Assembly (NCBI GenBank): GCA_964418645.1 | Contig: CAYQME010000008.1 | Coordinates: 1-60,581 of the forward strand | From: JAADHG01 sp964418645 | Lineage (GTDB): Bacteria > Bacteroidota > Bacteroidia > Flavobacteriales > Flavobacteriaceae | DNA length: 60,581 nucleotides | Reading direction: 5' to 3' | Shown here: in pieces, positions 8,745 through 16,197 of the stretch | How the letters are laid out: every line of letters begins with the position of its first letter | How positions within the stretch are numbered: the first letter of the stretch is position 1 | The notes under the pieces: model-generated | Database searches by the model: none | Told to the model about the DNA's origin: nothing | The model's input: only the letters and a program-made list of their open reading frames with translations | Position numbers and translations under genes: made by a program

Positions 8745-9965
8745 TTGAATAAAAACATTACAATTATTGGAATAAATTACTATCCTGAAGATAGTGCCAT
8801 TGGTTTATATACTACACAAAAAGCAGAGTTTTTAGTTTCTAAGGGATATAATGTTTCTGTTATTACAGGTTTTCCGTATTATCCACAATGGGAGATAAGA
8901 AGAGACTATAAAAATAAAAGGCATTTATTAAATGAAACAATTAATGGAGTAAAAGTTTATAGAAGTAAACAATATGTCCCGAAAAACCCAACTTTTTTTA
9001 GACGGATAGTACATATGCTAAGTTTTACTATAGGAAATTTTATAAACTTATTTAAATTATCGAAACCAGATATTGTTATTTCTATTATTCCATTCACTAC
9101 TTCAGCATTTTTAGGATGGATTTTAAAACTTAGATTTAAATCTAAGTTATGGATTCATATTCAAGATTTTGAATTTGATGCAGCAATAGATTCAGGACTA
9201 TTAGGAGGTAACAAGAAAAGGATAATTAATGGGCTATTATGGATTGAGAAACTAGTGTTAAAAAAAGCAATAATAGTTTCTACAATTAGTAATGATATGC
9301 TTAATAAACTTCAGAGAAAAAATGTTGTCAATTCTTATTATTTACCGAATTGGATAGACATCTCTTTGTTTAATATGAATCTATCTAGTCCTCATAAATA
9401 TTTAACATCAAATAAATTTAAAATTTTATATTCAGGGAATATAGGTGTGAAACAAGACTGGTCTTTTTTTTTTAATTTTTTAAATGCGCTTCAAAAATTA
9501 CCTAACATTCAAGTGGTTGTTGTTGGTGAAGGTGCAGAAAAAGAAAACGTTGTTGAAAAACTCAGTAAATATCCTTTTGTAAAACATTATAATTTAGTGC
9601 CTTTTGATGAATTACCTTTATTATTATCAAGTGCCAATTTACATATTTTATTTCAAAAAAAGGAGGTGATAGATACGGTTATGCCATCCAAATTATTAGG
9701 AATGATGGCAAGTAGTAAACCTTCTATTGTTACTGGGAATTTTAAGTCGGAAGTTGCAACTATTTATAAAGAATCTAATGGAGGATACTTTTTTGAAGGT
9801 GATTCAGTTGACCAGGTAGTTCAATGTGTTAAAAACATACAAAGCAATATAAAGCTAAGTCAACAGCTAGGAGAGAGCGCAAAAAATTATGTTACTAGTA
9901 AATTTTCTAAATCAAAAGTTTTAACATTGTTTGAAGAAAAGTTAAAGAAAATTATTAATGAGTAA
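8745..9965 (+). CDS. WcaI-family glycosyltransferase (GT4)
   Basis: 406 aa. The N-terminal GINYYPEDSAIGLYTTQKA and the WIHIQDFEFDAAIDSGLLGG region are hallmarks of WcaI, a GT-B glycosyltransferase of colanic-acid-type clusters. The C-terminal half has LYSGNIGVKQDW and MPSKLLGMMASSKPSIVTG. The start is TTG at 8745. The paired WcaF and WcaI genes are the usual arrangement. The 3' end overlaps the next gene by 8 bases. Confidence 0.88.
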   Translation: MNKNITIIGINYYPEDSAIGLYTTQKAEFLVSKGYNVSVITGFPYYPQWEIRRDYKNKRHLLNETINGVKVYRSKQYVPKNPTFFRRIVHMLSFTIGNFINLFKLSKPDIVISIIPFTTSAFLGWILKLRFKSKLWIHIQDFEFDAAIDSGLLGGNKKRIINGLLWIEKLVLKKAIIVSTISNDMLNKLQRKNVVNSYYLPNWIDISLFNMNLSSPHKYLTSNKFKILYSGNIGVKQDWSFFFNFLNALQKLPNIQVVVVGEGAEKENVVEKLSKYPFVKHYNLVPFDELPLLLSSANLHILFQKKEVIDTVMPSKLLGMMASSKPSIVTGNFKSEVATIYKESNGGYFFEGDSVDQVVQCVKNIQSNIKLSQQLGESAKNYVTSKFSKSKVLTLFEEKLKKIINE

Positions 9966-11193
9966 GCAATTTAAAATTACTAATTTATTAAAACTAATTT
10001 TACTTTCATTTGGGTTGTTTCCAATAATTCCAGATAAATTTAAAGGAGTATTGGTAATTGCCCTTTTGTTTTTAGCACTACTCAATTATTTCTTTAATAG
10101 ACCTAAAAAATTAAAAACAAAAACATTTTTATTAAATTCTAGCTTGTATTTAATATATGTTATTAGCCTAATTTATACTGCTGATTTATCAAAAGCTTTT
10201 AAAATATTAACCGAAACTAGATTGACTGCTTTTCTTCTACCTTTAGTTTTTTTACTGCTTTCTCAAAACAAGGGGTTATATAGTTTGCAAATTTTAGAAA
10301 AATTTAAAAATATATTTATTTCCTCAACAGTCATTCTTTGTTTAATTTATTTAATTTATTTGCCATTTATTCCAATTACAGCGAATCCTTTTTTCGAATT
10401 TCCTAGTGTTTATTTTTTTAGAAATGGGATGATGAGCATTCCGATATTAGGCATTCACCCAATTTATGCGTCAATATATATTGGGATATCAATGATTTTT
10501 ATTTTTACTAAAAGAAATAAGAATAGTATAATAAATAGAGGGCAAAGATTCTTTTTATTAATTTTCACAATAATTCTTATAGCCTTAAGTAGTAAAATGG
10601 TAATTATAGCTTTATTAGTTATTACAGTTATTTATTTTTTTAAACATTTCAGAACAAGAGTGAAACAAAAAATAATCTTCCTTTTTTCAACTCTATTTAT
10701 TATTGTTTTATTATTTCAAATACCCACAATAAAGGCTAGAGTAAAAGAGTTTTTAAAAAAAGAAACATTTACAGAATATAAAAGACACAACTCGACGAGC
10801 ATTAGAATATCTATTCTTAGTTGTGGTTTAAAAATATCTAAAGAAAATTTATTTTTTGGTGTCGGTGTTGGTGATGTTAATAATGAATTAGCCGTGTGCT
10901 ATAAGAGTATTTCTAGTGATTTAGTTTATGAGAAGTATAATTCTCACAATCAATTTCTAAGCATTTTATTAGGAAGTGGTATATTTGGATTTTTAATTTT
11001 CTGTTATTTCCTATACAAAAATATACAGATTGGAAAATTAATTTTAGATAAATCATTTTATTTTCTTGTTATTTTCTTCTGTATTAATTTCTTATCTGAA
11101 AATATACTTGAAAGACAAAACGGAGTAATTTTATTTTATTTTATGATATGTTATTTTTCTAACTTTCCAGTTTCACTTCAAAAAATAAAATAA
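9958..11193 (+). CDS. O-antigen ligase/polymerase family membrane protein
   Basis: 411 aa, about ten membrane segments, with the large periplasmic loop of the O-antigen ligase (Wzy_C) family: RISILSCGLKISKENLFFGV, then GVGVGDVNNELAVCYKS and YNSHNQFLSILLGSGIFGFL. The conserved HNQFL-type motif matches EPS/O-antigen polymerases and ligases, which cannot be told apart by sequence. It overlaps the WcaI-like gene by 8 bases. It is the last intact gene before the block of gene remnants at 11.2-11.7 kb. Confidence 0.83.
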   Translation: MSKQFKITNLLKLILLSFGLFPIIPDKFKGVLVIALLFLALLNYFFNRPKKLKTKTFLLNSSLYLIYVISLIYTADLSKAFKILTETRLTAFLLPLVFLLLSQNKGLYSLQILEKFKNIFISSTVILCLIYLIYLPFIPITANPFFEFPSVYFFRNGMMSIPILGIHPIYASIYIGISMIFIFTKRNKNSIINRGQRFFLLIFTIILIALSSKMVIIALLVITVIYFFKHFRTRVKQKIIFLFSTLFIIVLLFQIPTIKARVKEFLKKETFTEYKRHNSTSIRISILSCGLKISKENLFFGVGVGDVNNELAVCYKSISSDLVYEKYNSHNQFLSILLGSGIFGFLIFCYFLYKNIQIGKLILDKSFYFLVIFFCINFLSENILERQNGVILFYFMICYFSNFPVSLQKIK

Positions 11194-11223
11194 AACTAAT
11201 AATTTATATTTAATAAAACACCC

Positions 11224-11469
11224 ATAATAGAAACAGGATATGTGGGTTTGGTAACAGGAATTTGTTTAGCTTAAAATGGCAATGATGTCCTGTGTATAGA
11301 GATAGATGCCCACAAAGTACAACAAATGCAAATAAGGTGTGGTGCGCCCTTTTACGAACCACATTTAGATGTATTTTTTCAGAGAAATATAAGCGCCAAA
11401 TGGGTAAAATTCTCAACGTCTTTTGACGATGGATTATCTCAAGCAGAGATTATTTTTCTGAGTACACCT
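11224..11469 (+). pseudogene. 5' fragment of a second ugd (UDP-glucose dehydrogenase)
   Basis: In one frame this region reads as a copy of the start of the intact Ugd at 13429. It begins TGYVGLVTGICLA, has an in-frame TAA where the intact protein has Glu16, then continues with NDVLCIEIDAHKVQQMQ, YEPHLDVFFQRNI and AEIIFLSTP. By eye about 55 of roughly 80 aligned residues are identical. There is one extra codon near the 35th position. Homology stops at 11469 and the frame closes at 11482-11484. It lacks a start codon and everything after about residue 83, so it is a dead fragment. Confidence 0.88.
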
Positions 11470-11484
11470 GTAAACTTCCCATAA

Positions 11485-11600
11485 TTAGAACTGCTTAAAA
11501 GTATGAAAACCAAGTTTTTTAAAGGGAAGGCAATTTTACTTTTAGGGCCACGTCAAGTAGGCAGGTAAAACAACACTCTTTAAAAAAATGATAAAGTAAT
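11485..11600 (+). pseudogene. 5' fragment of an AAA/DUF4143 ATPase, frameshifted in Walker A
   Basis: Reads ELLKSMKTKFFKGKAILLL then GPRQVG, the start of a Walker A loop. Four extra bases (CAGG, near 11561-11564) then break the frame before AAAACAACACTC, which encodes KTTL in the restored frame, followed by FKKMIK. The intact family member at 11839 has GARQVGKTTL at the same place, but its surrounding sequence differs, so this is a different subfamily copy and not a recent duplicate. Confidence 0.75.
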
Positions 11601-11610
11601 ATGCCATAGC

Positions 11611-11697
11611 ATGACGTTTTCAGCATCAGCAAATCCAATGCTATATCAATGTGCATCACCTATTTTTGTTGATGGCAAAAAGATATATGGAAAATAG
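11611..11697 (+). pseudogene. Internal fragment of a DegT/DnrJ-type aminotransferase
   Basis: A 28-codon stretch reading SMTFSASANPMLYQCASPIF then VDG (the Ser codon lies just before 11611). It matches the conserved TFxASANxxxYxGAxPVFVD region that lies roughly 80-110 residues into PLP-dependent sugar aminotransferases of the DegT/DnrJ/EryC1/StrS family. The frame ends in TAG at 11695. A separate N-terminal fragment of such a gene lies downstream at 12962-13313, in the reverse of the natural order. Confidence 0.6.
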
Positions 11698-11749
11698 GTT
11701 AATAACACCTAAACAATCCTTTTTTTAGAATATAATACAAAAATATCAT

Positions 11750-11797
11750 TACTTTTTTTGATTACATTATTAAATTTTAGCTACTTTTTTTGATTAC
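11750..11797. repeat. Pair of 16-bp direct repeats upstream of the DUF4143 ATPase gene
   Basis: The same 16 bases, TACTTTTTTTGATTAC, occur at 11750-11765 and 11782-11797, exactly 32 bp apart or about three helical turns. The second copy contains the TTTG of the proposed -33 box. The spacing would suit a dimeric DNA-binding protein, but a simple AT-rich duplication is also possible. Confidence 0.6.
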
Positions 11798-11821
11798 GAT
11801 TTAAAAATAACACTATATTTG
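11789..11821 (+). promoter_or_regulatory. Bacteroidota-type promoter for the DUF4143 ATPase gene
   Basis: TTTG at 11789-11792, 21 bases, then TATATTTG at 11814-11821, fitting the phylum's TTTG/TAnnTTTG promoter. The ATG is 17 bases further on. The gene therefore appears to be transcribed on its own and not from the polysaccharide operon. Confidence 0.6.
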
Positions 11822-11838
11822 CCCATATTATATTAAAT

Positions 11839-12972
11839 ATGTTAAAACGTATATTAAACAAAACCATTAAGACTAAACTTAAAAGTAATAAAGTATTAAT
11901 TATTTTTGGAGCTCGTCAAGTTGGAAAAACGACACTGTTAAAAAGTATATTCAATAAAAACAAAACAACCCTTTGGTTAAATGGAGATAGAATTGAAGAT
12001 AGAGCGTTATTAGAAAAAGCATCATTTACAAATTTAAATTCATTCCTTGCAGGAAAAAAAAGACTGATTATAGATGAAGCACAGCGTATAGAAAACATAG
12101 GTTTAAAATTAAAAATAATCTATGATGAAATAGATATACAAATAATTGCAACAGGCTCTTCTTCTTTTGATCTTGCTAATAAAATAAATGAACCTTTAAC
12201 AGGCCGAAAATTAGAATATAAATTATACCCACTATCGTTTGAAGAACTAATAAATCATAGCAGTCTTTTTGATGAGTATAAAAACCTAGCAAACAGATTA
12301 GTTTTTGGTTCGTACCCAGATGTTATTATGCAAGAAGGAAACAAAAAAGAAATTCTAGAAAATTTAGCAAACAGTTATTTATATAAAGATATTTTAGAAT
12401 GGGATAAAATCAAAAAATCAAATAAAATATTAAAACTACTACAAGCATTGGCATTTCAAATTGGGAATCAAGTTTCTTACAACGAATTAGCTCAAATAAT
12501 TGGCATCAATAGCGTTACCATTGACAATTATATTGATTTATTAGAAAAATCTTTTGTTATTTTTAGATTACATAGCTTTAGCAGAAATATGAGAAATGAA
12601 TTAAAAAAATCAAAAAAAATATATTTTTATGATAATGGAATTCGCAATGCACTAATCAGTAATTTTAACCCTATTGAATTGCGAAATGATGTTGGAGCAT
12701 TATGGGAAAATTACATTATAAGCGAACGTATTAAATATACCAATTATCATCAAATATATTCGAATAAATATTTTTGGAGAACTAAATCACAACAAGAAAT
12801 AGACTACATAGAAGAAAGAGAAGGAAAACTTTTTGCTTATGAATTTAAGTGGAAAACACATAAAAAAGTTAAAATCCCTAAATCATTCCTAAAAGCGTAT
12901 CCCGATTCAGAAACACACATAATTACACCTGATAATTATTACCATTTTATAACAAAAACAAATGAATACTAA
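11839..12972 (+). CDS. AAA ATPase with C-terminal DUF4143 domain
   Basis: 377 aa. It has Walker A GARQVGKTTL (about residues 25-34) and Walker B RLIIDEAQRI. A winged-helix-like middle follows (NQVSYNELAQIIGINSVTID). The C-terminal DUF4143 domain contains FWRTKSQQEIDYIEE, a PD-(D/E)xK-like region with AYEFKWK. Proteins of this family are common and poorly understood, and are scattered through Bacteroidota genomes. A role in sugar synthesis is not expected. The gene has its own promoter, and its last 11 bases overlap the ATG of a broken aminotransferase gene. This suggests it was inserted or rearranged into the polysaccharide locus. Confidence 0.88.
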   Translation: MLKRILNKTIKTKLKSNKVLIIFGARQVGKTTLLKSIFNKNKTTLWLNGDRIEDRALLEKASFTNLNSFLAGKKRLIIDEAQRIENIGLKLKIIYDEIDIQIIATGSSSFDLANKINEPLTGRKLEYKLYPLSFEELINHSSLFDEYKNLANRLVFGSYPDVIMQEGNKKEILENLANSYLYKDILEWDKIKKSNKILKLLQALAFQIGNQVSYNELAQIIGINSVTIDNYIDLLEKSFVIFRLHSFSRNMRNELKKSKKIYFYDNGIRNALISNFNPIELRNDVGALWENYIISERIKYTNYHQIYSNKYFWRTKSQQEIDYIEEREGKLFAYEFKWKTHKKVKIPKSFLKAYPDSETHIITPDNYYHFITKTNEY

Positions 12973-13313
12973 AATATGGCTGTCCTCGCTTCATATGGGA
13001 GGCAATGAAAATATATAATACCAATTGTTATTTAAAATGAACTATAAATAATTTGAATTATATTTTGTTTAGATGAGATAGAAAATTCAAGGATAGCCTA
13101 AGTTACGGTTTTATTTTATATTGAAATATGAACGAAATAGAACTGCGAAGCATATCACGAATTCCTTAAAGCAAATAAAAAAGATATGAGTAAACGAATT
13201 ATATAGGTTATTTTGAGTGATAATTGGTATAAGAAGCTTTTGATACAAATTGAATTACTCCATTAGAGCCAAATGTAACAAACTTCGAAAAGGATTTAGG
13301 AAAATAATTACAC
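12962..13313 (+). pseudogene. 5' end of a DegT-type sugar aminotransferase, split by a MITE-like element
   Basis: From ATG 12962 the frame reads MNTKIWLSSLHMGGNE, the normal start of Bacteroidota DegT/DnrJ aminotransferases. It is then interrupted by the element at 13019-13229. Straight after the element the same protein resumes as EAFDTN-stop-ITPLEPNVTNFEKDLGK-stop. There the family would have Trp at the TGA, Gly-Pro for the Glu-Pro, and Tyr-Leu at the end. Nothing of the catalytic domain follows. Such enzymes make amino sugars, so their loss means that sugar is no longer made from this locus. Confidence 0.82.
13019..13229. mobile_element. MITE-like element with 20-bp imperfect inverted ends
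   Basis: 211 bp. The left end TACCAATTGTTATTTAAAAT pairs with the right end, whose reverse complement is TACCAATTATCACTCAAAAT (16 of 20 match). It is flanked on both sides by TAA (13016-13018 and 13230-13232), the likely 3-bp target duplication. No open frame of useful length lies inside. It sits inside the aminotransferase remnant, which proves it was inserted into a gene. Mobilisation would need a transposase encoded elsewhere. Confidence 0.78.
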
Positions 13314-13380
13314 ATGAAAATTTTGAAGAATTCATCTTAAATCAAAATTAAAAACACATTAAATAAGAGGCAAGAATAGG

Positions 13381-13411
13381 TTGTTAAATAAGGAGCAATA
13401 AGTTATTTTTG
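13381..13411 (+). promoter_or_regulatory. Promoter upstream of ugd
   Basis: TTG at 13381-13383, 20 bases, then TATTTTTG at 13404-13411, with the ugd ATG 17 bases later. This fits the TTG/TAnnTTTG form. It would restart transcription after the remnant region and serve ugd and the genes behind it. Confidence 0.6.
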
Positions 13412-13428
13412 CTTTAAAGTTGTTTTAA

Positions 13429-14730
13429 ATGAAAATATCAGTAATAGGCACAGGGTATGTAGGTTTGGTTACAGGAACCTGTTTGGCTGAATCAGGAAAT
13501 GATGTCTTGTGTATAGATATAGATGAACACAAAGTACAACAAATGCAGCAAGGTGTTGTACCCATATACGAACCACATTTAGATGTGTTGTTTCAAAGAA
13601 ATATAAAAGCCAATCGATTAAATTTTTCAACATCTTTAGATGAAGGACTAGAACATGGCGAGATTATTTTTTTAGCATTACCCACACCAGAAGACGAAGA
13701 TGGTTCGGCAGACCTTTCCTATGTATTGGGTGCCGCAAAGGAAATAGGGAAACGTATACAAAACTACAAAGTTATTGTTGATAAAAGCACTGTTCCTGTG
13801 GGGACTGCCGATAAAGTGACAGCCGCAATAGCTCAGGAAACAACAGTAGATTTTGATGTGGTCTCCAACCCAGAATTTCTTCGTGAAGGTTTTGCTGTTG
13901 ATGATTTTTTAAAACCGGAGCGTATCGTTATTGGATCAGGTTCAGAGAGAGCCATTTCACTGATGCAAAAATTATATAAACCATTTGTAAGGTCAGGAAA
14001 TCCTATATTAATTATGGATGAACGTTCCGCGGAGCTCACAAAATATGCAGCCAATGCCTTTTTGGCAACCAAAATCACGTTTATGAACGAGATTGCCAAT
14101 TTTTGCGAAAAAGTAGACGCCGATGTTGATAAAGTGAGAGTTGGTATGGGAACCGATTCCCGTATAGGAAAGCGCTTTTTATTTCCAGGCATTGGTTATG
14201 GAGGCTCTTGTTTTCCAAAAGATGTAAAAGCCTTACATAAATCTGGGAATGATCTAGATTATACCTTTAATATTTTAGATGCCGTAATTAAGGTAAATGA
14301 TATTCAAAAAACAATTTTAATTCCTAGAATGGAACAATACTTTAAAGGCGACATTAAAGGGAGGACATTTGGTATTTGGGGATTGGCATTTAAGCCAGAA
14401 ACAGATGATATTAGGGAGGCACCAGCCTTGTATATGATAGAAGAGCTGTTAAGTAAAGGAGCACAAGTGCGTGTTTTTGATCCTGAAGCGATGGCTAATG
14501 TAAAAAATAAATTTGGGGATACCATCGCGTATACACAAAATATGTATGAGGCTACAACCAATGCGGATGCGCTTATTATTAGTACAGAATGGAGTATTTT
14601 TAGAACACCAAATTTTAATACACTTAAAAAACGTTTAAAACAACCCGTAATTTTTGACGGTCGGAATTTATATGATGTTGCCGATATGGTTAAAGAGGGG
14701 TTTTATTATAGCTCTATTGGAAGGAAATAA
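13429..14730 (+). CDS. ugd: UDP-glucose 6-dehydrogenase
   Basis: 433 aa. Oxidises UDP-glucose to UDP-glucuronate with two NAD+. It has the N-terminal Rossmann loop GTGYVGLVTG (residues 7-16), a central helical dimer region (AELTKYAANAFLATKITFMN), the catalytic Cys261 in YGGSCFPKD, and the C-terminal UDP-binding domain with FDGRNLYD. The length is normal and no key residue is missing. It is the working partner of the dead copy at 11224. Its product is the direct substrate of the UDP-xylose synthase encoded at 15210, so the two form a short pathway. Confidence 0.96.
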   Translation: MKISVIGTGYVGLVTGTCLAESGNDVLCIDIDEHKVQQMQQGVVPIYEPHLDVLFQRNIKANRLNFSTSLDEGLEHGEIIFLALPTPEDEDGSADLSYVLGAAKEIGKRIQNYKVIVDKSTVPVGTADKVTAAIAQETTVDFDVVSNPEFLREGFAVDDFLKPERIVIGSGSERAISLMQKLYKPFVRSGNPILIMDERSAELTKYAANAFLATKITFMNEIANFCEKVDADVDKVRVGMGTDSRIGKRFLFPGIGYGGSCFPKDVKALHKSGNDLDYTFNILDAVIKVNDIQKTILIPRMEQYFKGDIKGRTFGIWGLAFKPETDDIREAPALYMIEELLSKGAQVRVFDPEAMANVKNKFGDTIAYTQNMYEATTNADALIISTEWSIFRTPNFNTLKKRLKQPVIFDGRNLYDVADMVKEGFYYSSIGRK

Positions 14731-14776
14731 AGTGATTTAATGAGAGAATGATTTAATGCCTTATATAAAAAGAACG

Positions 14777-15149
14777 ATGACAGAAAAAGAAATATTCATT
14801 GAGAAAATGAAAAAAAAGGACCAAGAAATTTTATGTGGATATAATTTTATTTTGTAATTCATTAAAAGCTAATAAAGCATCATCAGTTATAACATATCAG
14901 CTTGTTAAATCAGCAACATCGACAGGTGCTAATTATCGTGCAACTTGTAGAGCAAGATCAAAAAAAGAATTTTTCAGTAAAATATGTATTGTGGTAGAGG
15001 AAGCTGATGAATCCGAATATTGGTTAGAGATAATAAAAGAGGCATCTTTATCTGATGAACATAATGAGCTTGAAAGACTTTTGATTGAGGCAAATGAAAT
15101 CATTAAAATAACGTTAAAAGCAAAAAGCTCAACTTATAACAAAAAATAA
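14777..15149 (+). pseudogene. Four-helix-bundle protein, frameshifted near its start
   Basis: From 14835 the frame reads LFCNSLKANKASSVITYQLV, then SATSTGANYRATCRARSKKE and EEADESEYWLEIIKEA: the bacterial four-helix-bundle family related to 23S rRNA intervening-sequence proteins. The natural start, ATG 14777 (MTEKEIFIEKMKK), is in a different frame. Removing one A from the 8-A run at 14810-14817 joins the two as KKRTKKFYVDIILFCNSL. Either the gene is broken, an 8-A run is slipped at, or the sequence has a homopolymer error. Translation from GTG 14835 would give a 104-aa product lacking most of helix 1. Such genes often sit inside polysaccharide clusters; their role is unknown. Confidence 0.8.
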
Positions 15150-15209
15150 TAACAATTAGTAGTAACTCTTATAGCATTGAATCATTATAACACTCACACA
15201 TTTTCGTAA

Positions 15210-16196
15210 ATGAAAAAAGTATTAATAACAGGAGCCGCAGGGTTTTTAGGGTCGCATTTGTGTGATAGATTTATAACTGAAGGATTTTTCGTTATTGGGA
15301 TGGATAATTTTATAACTGGAGATGCATCTAATATAGAGCATCTTTTGGAGAATCCAAGTTTTGAGTTTATTAAGCATGATATTACAGAGTTTATAAAAAT
15401 TGAAGGCGCCTTAGATTACATTCTCCATTTTGCATCTCCTGCTAGCCCTATTGATTATTTAAAAATACCAATCCAAACTTTAAAAGTAGGGGCTTTAGGA
15501 ACACATAATTTATTAGGATTGGCAAAAGCTAAAAATTCGAGAATTTTAATAGCATCAACTTCTGAAGTGTATGGAGACCCATTGGTGCATCCACAAACCG
15601 AAGACTATTATGGTAATGTGAGTACAATTGGACCTCGAGGCGTTTATGATGAGGCAAAGCGATTTCAGGAATCCATAACGATGGCATATCATAGATTTCA
15701 CGGTATAGAAACAAGAATCGCTCGTATTTTCAATACCTATGGGCCACGAATGCGCTTGAATGACGGACGCGTAATACCTGCATTTATGGGGCAAGCCTTA
15801 CGAGGTGAAGATTTAACTGTTTTTGGAGATGGCTTACAAACACGGTCCTTCTGTTATGTAGATGACCAAGTTGAAGGTATCTTTAAACTATTATTTAGTG
15901 ATTATTCTTATCCTATTAATATTGGTAATTCAGACGAAATAACAATACTTGATTTTGCTAAAGAAATCATCAATTTAACGCAATCCAATCAAAAAATAAT
16001 TTACAAAGAATTACCAACAGACGATCCATTGCAACGGCAACCAGACATAACACTAGCTAAACGAATATTAAAATGGGAACCTAAAACTGAAAGAAAAGAA
16101 GGGATGAAAAAAACTTTTGAGTATTTTAGAGGATTGCCGGAAGATAAATTATATAAAAGAGAACATAAAGACTTTACCAGCCATATAAAAAAATAA
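15210..16196 (+). CDS. uxs: UDP-glucuronate decarboxylase (UDP-xylose synthase)
   Basis: 328 aa short-chain dehydrogenase/epimerase of the UXS group, converting UDP-glucuronate to UDP-xylose and CO2. NAD-binding GAAGFLGSH is at residues 8-16, the catalytic Tyr146-x3-Lys150 is in VYDEAKRFQE, and the family signature ARIFNTYGPRMRLNDGRVIP follows. These features favour decarboxylase over 4-epimerase or dTDP-glucose dehydratase. It lies just after ugd, its supplier. The 3' end is one base before the start of the initiating transferase gene. Confidence 0.9.
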   Translation: MKKVLITGAAGFLGSHLCDRFITEGFFVIGMDNFITGDASNIEHLLENPSFEFIKHDITEFIKIEGALDYILHFASPASPIDYLKIPIQTLKVGALGTHNLLGLAKAKNSRILIASTSEVYGDPLVHPQTEDYYGNVSTIGPRGVYDEAKRFQESITMAYHRFHGIETRIARIFNTYGPRMRLNDGRVIPAFMGQALRGEDLTVFGDGLQTRSFCYVDDQVEGIFKLLFSDYSYPINIGNSDEITILDFAKEIINLTQSNQKIIYKELPTDDPLQRQPDITLAKRILKWEPKTERKEGMKKTFEYFRGLPEDKLYKREHKDFTSHIKK

Positions 16197-16197
16197 A

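Noticed and set aside
11700..11838. Search for a small gene before the DUF4143 ATPase
   Set aside because: Only short frames with stops; the stretch is explained by direct repeats and a promoter.
13019..13229. Possible small gene inside the MITE-like element
   Set aside because: All frames are broken by stops; inverted ends and target duplication explain the stretch better.
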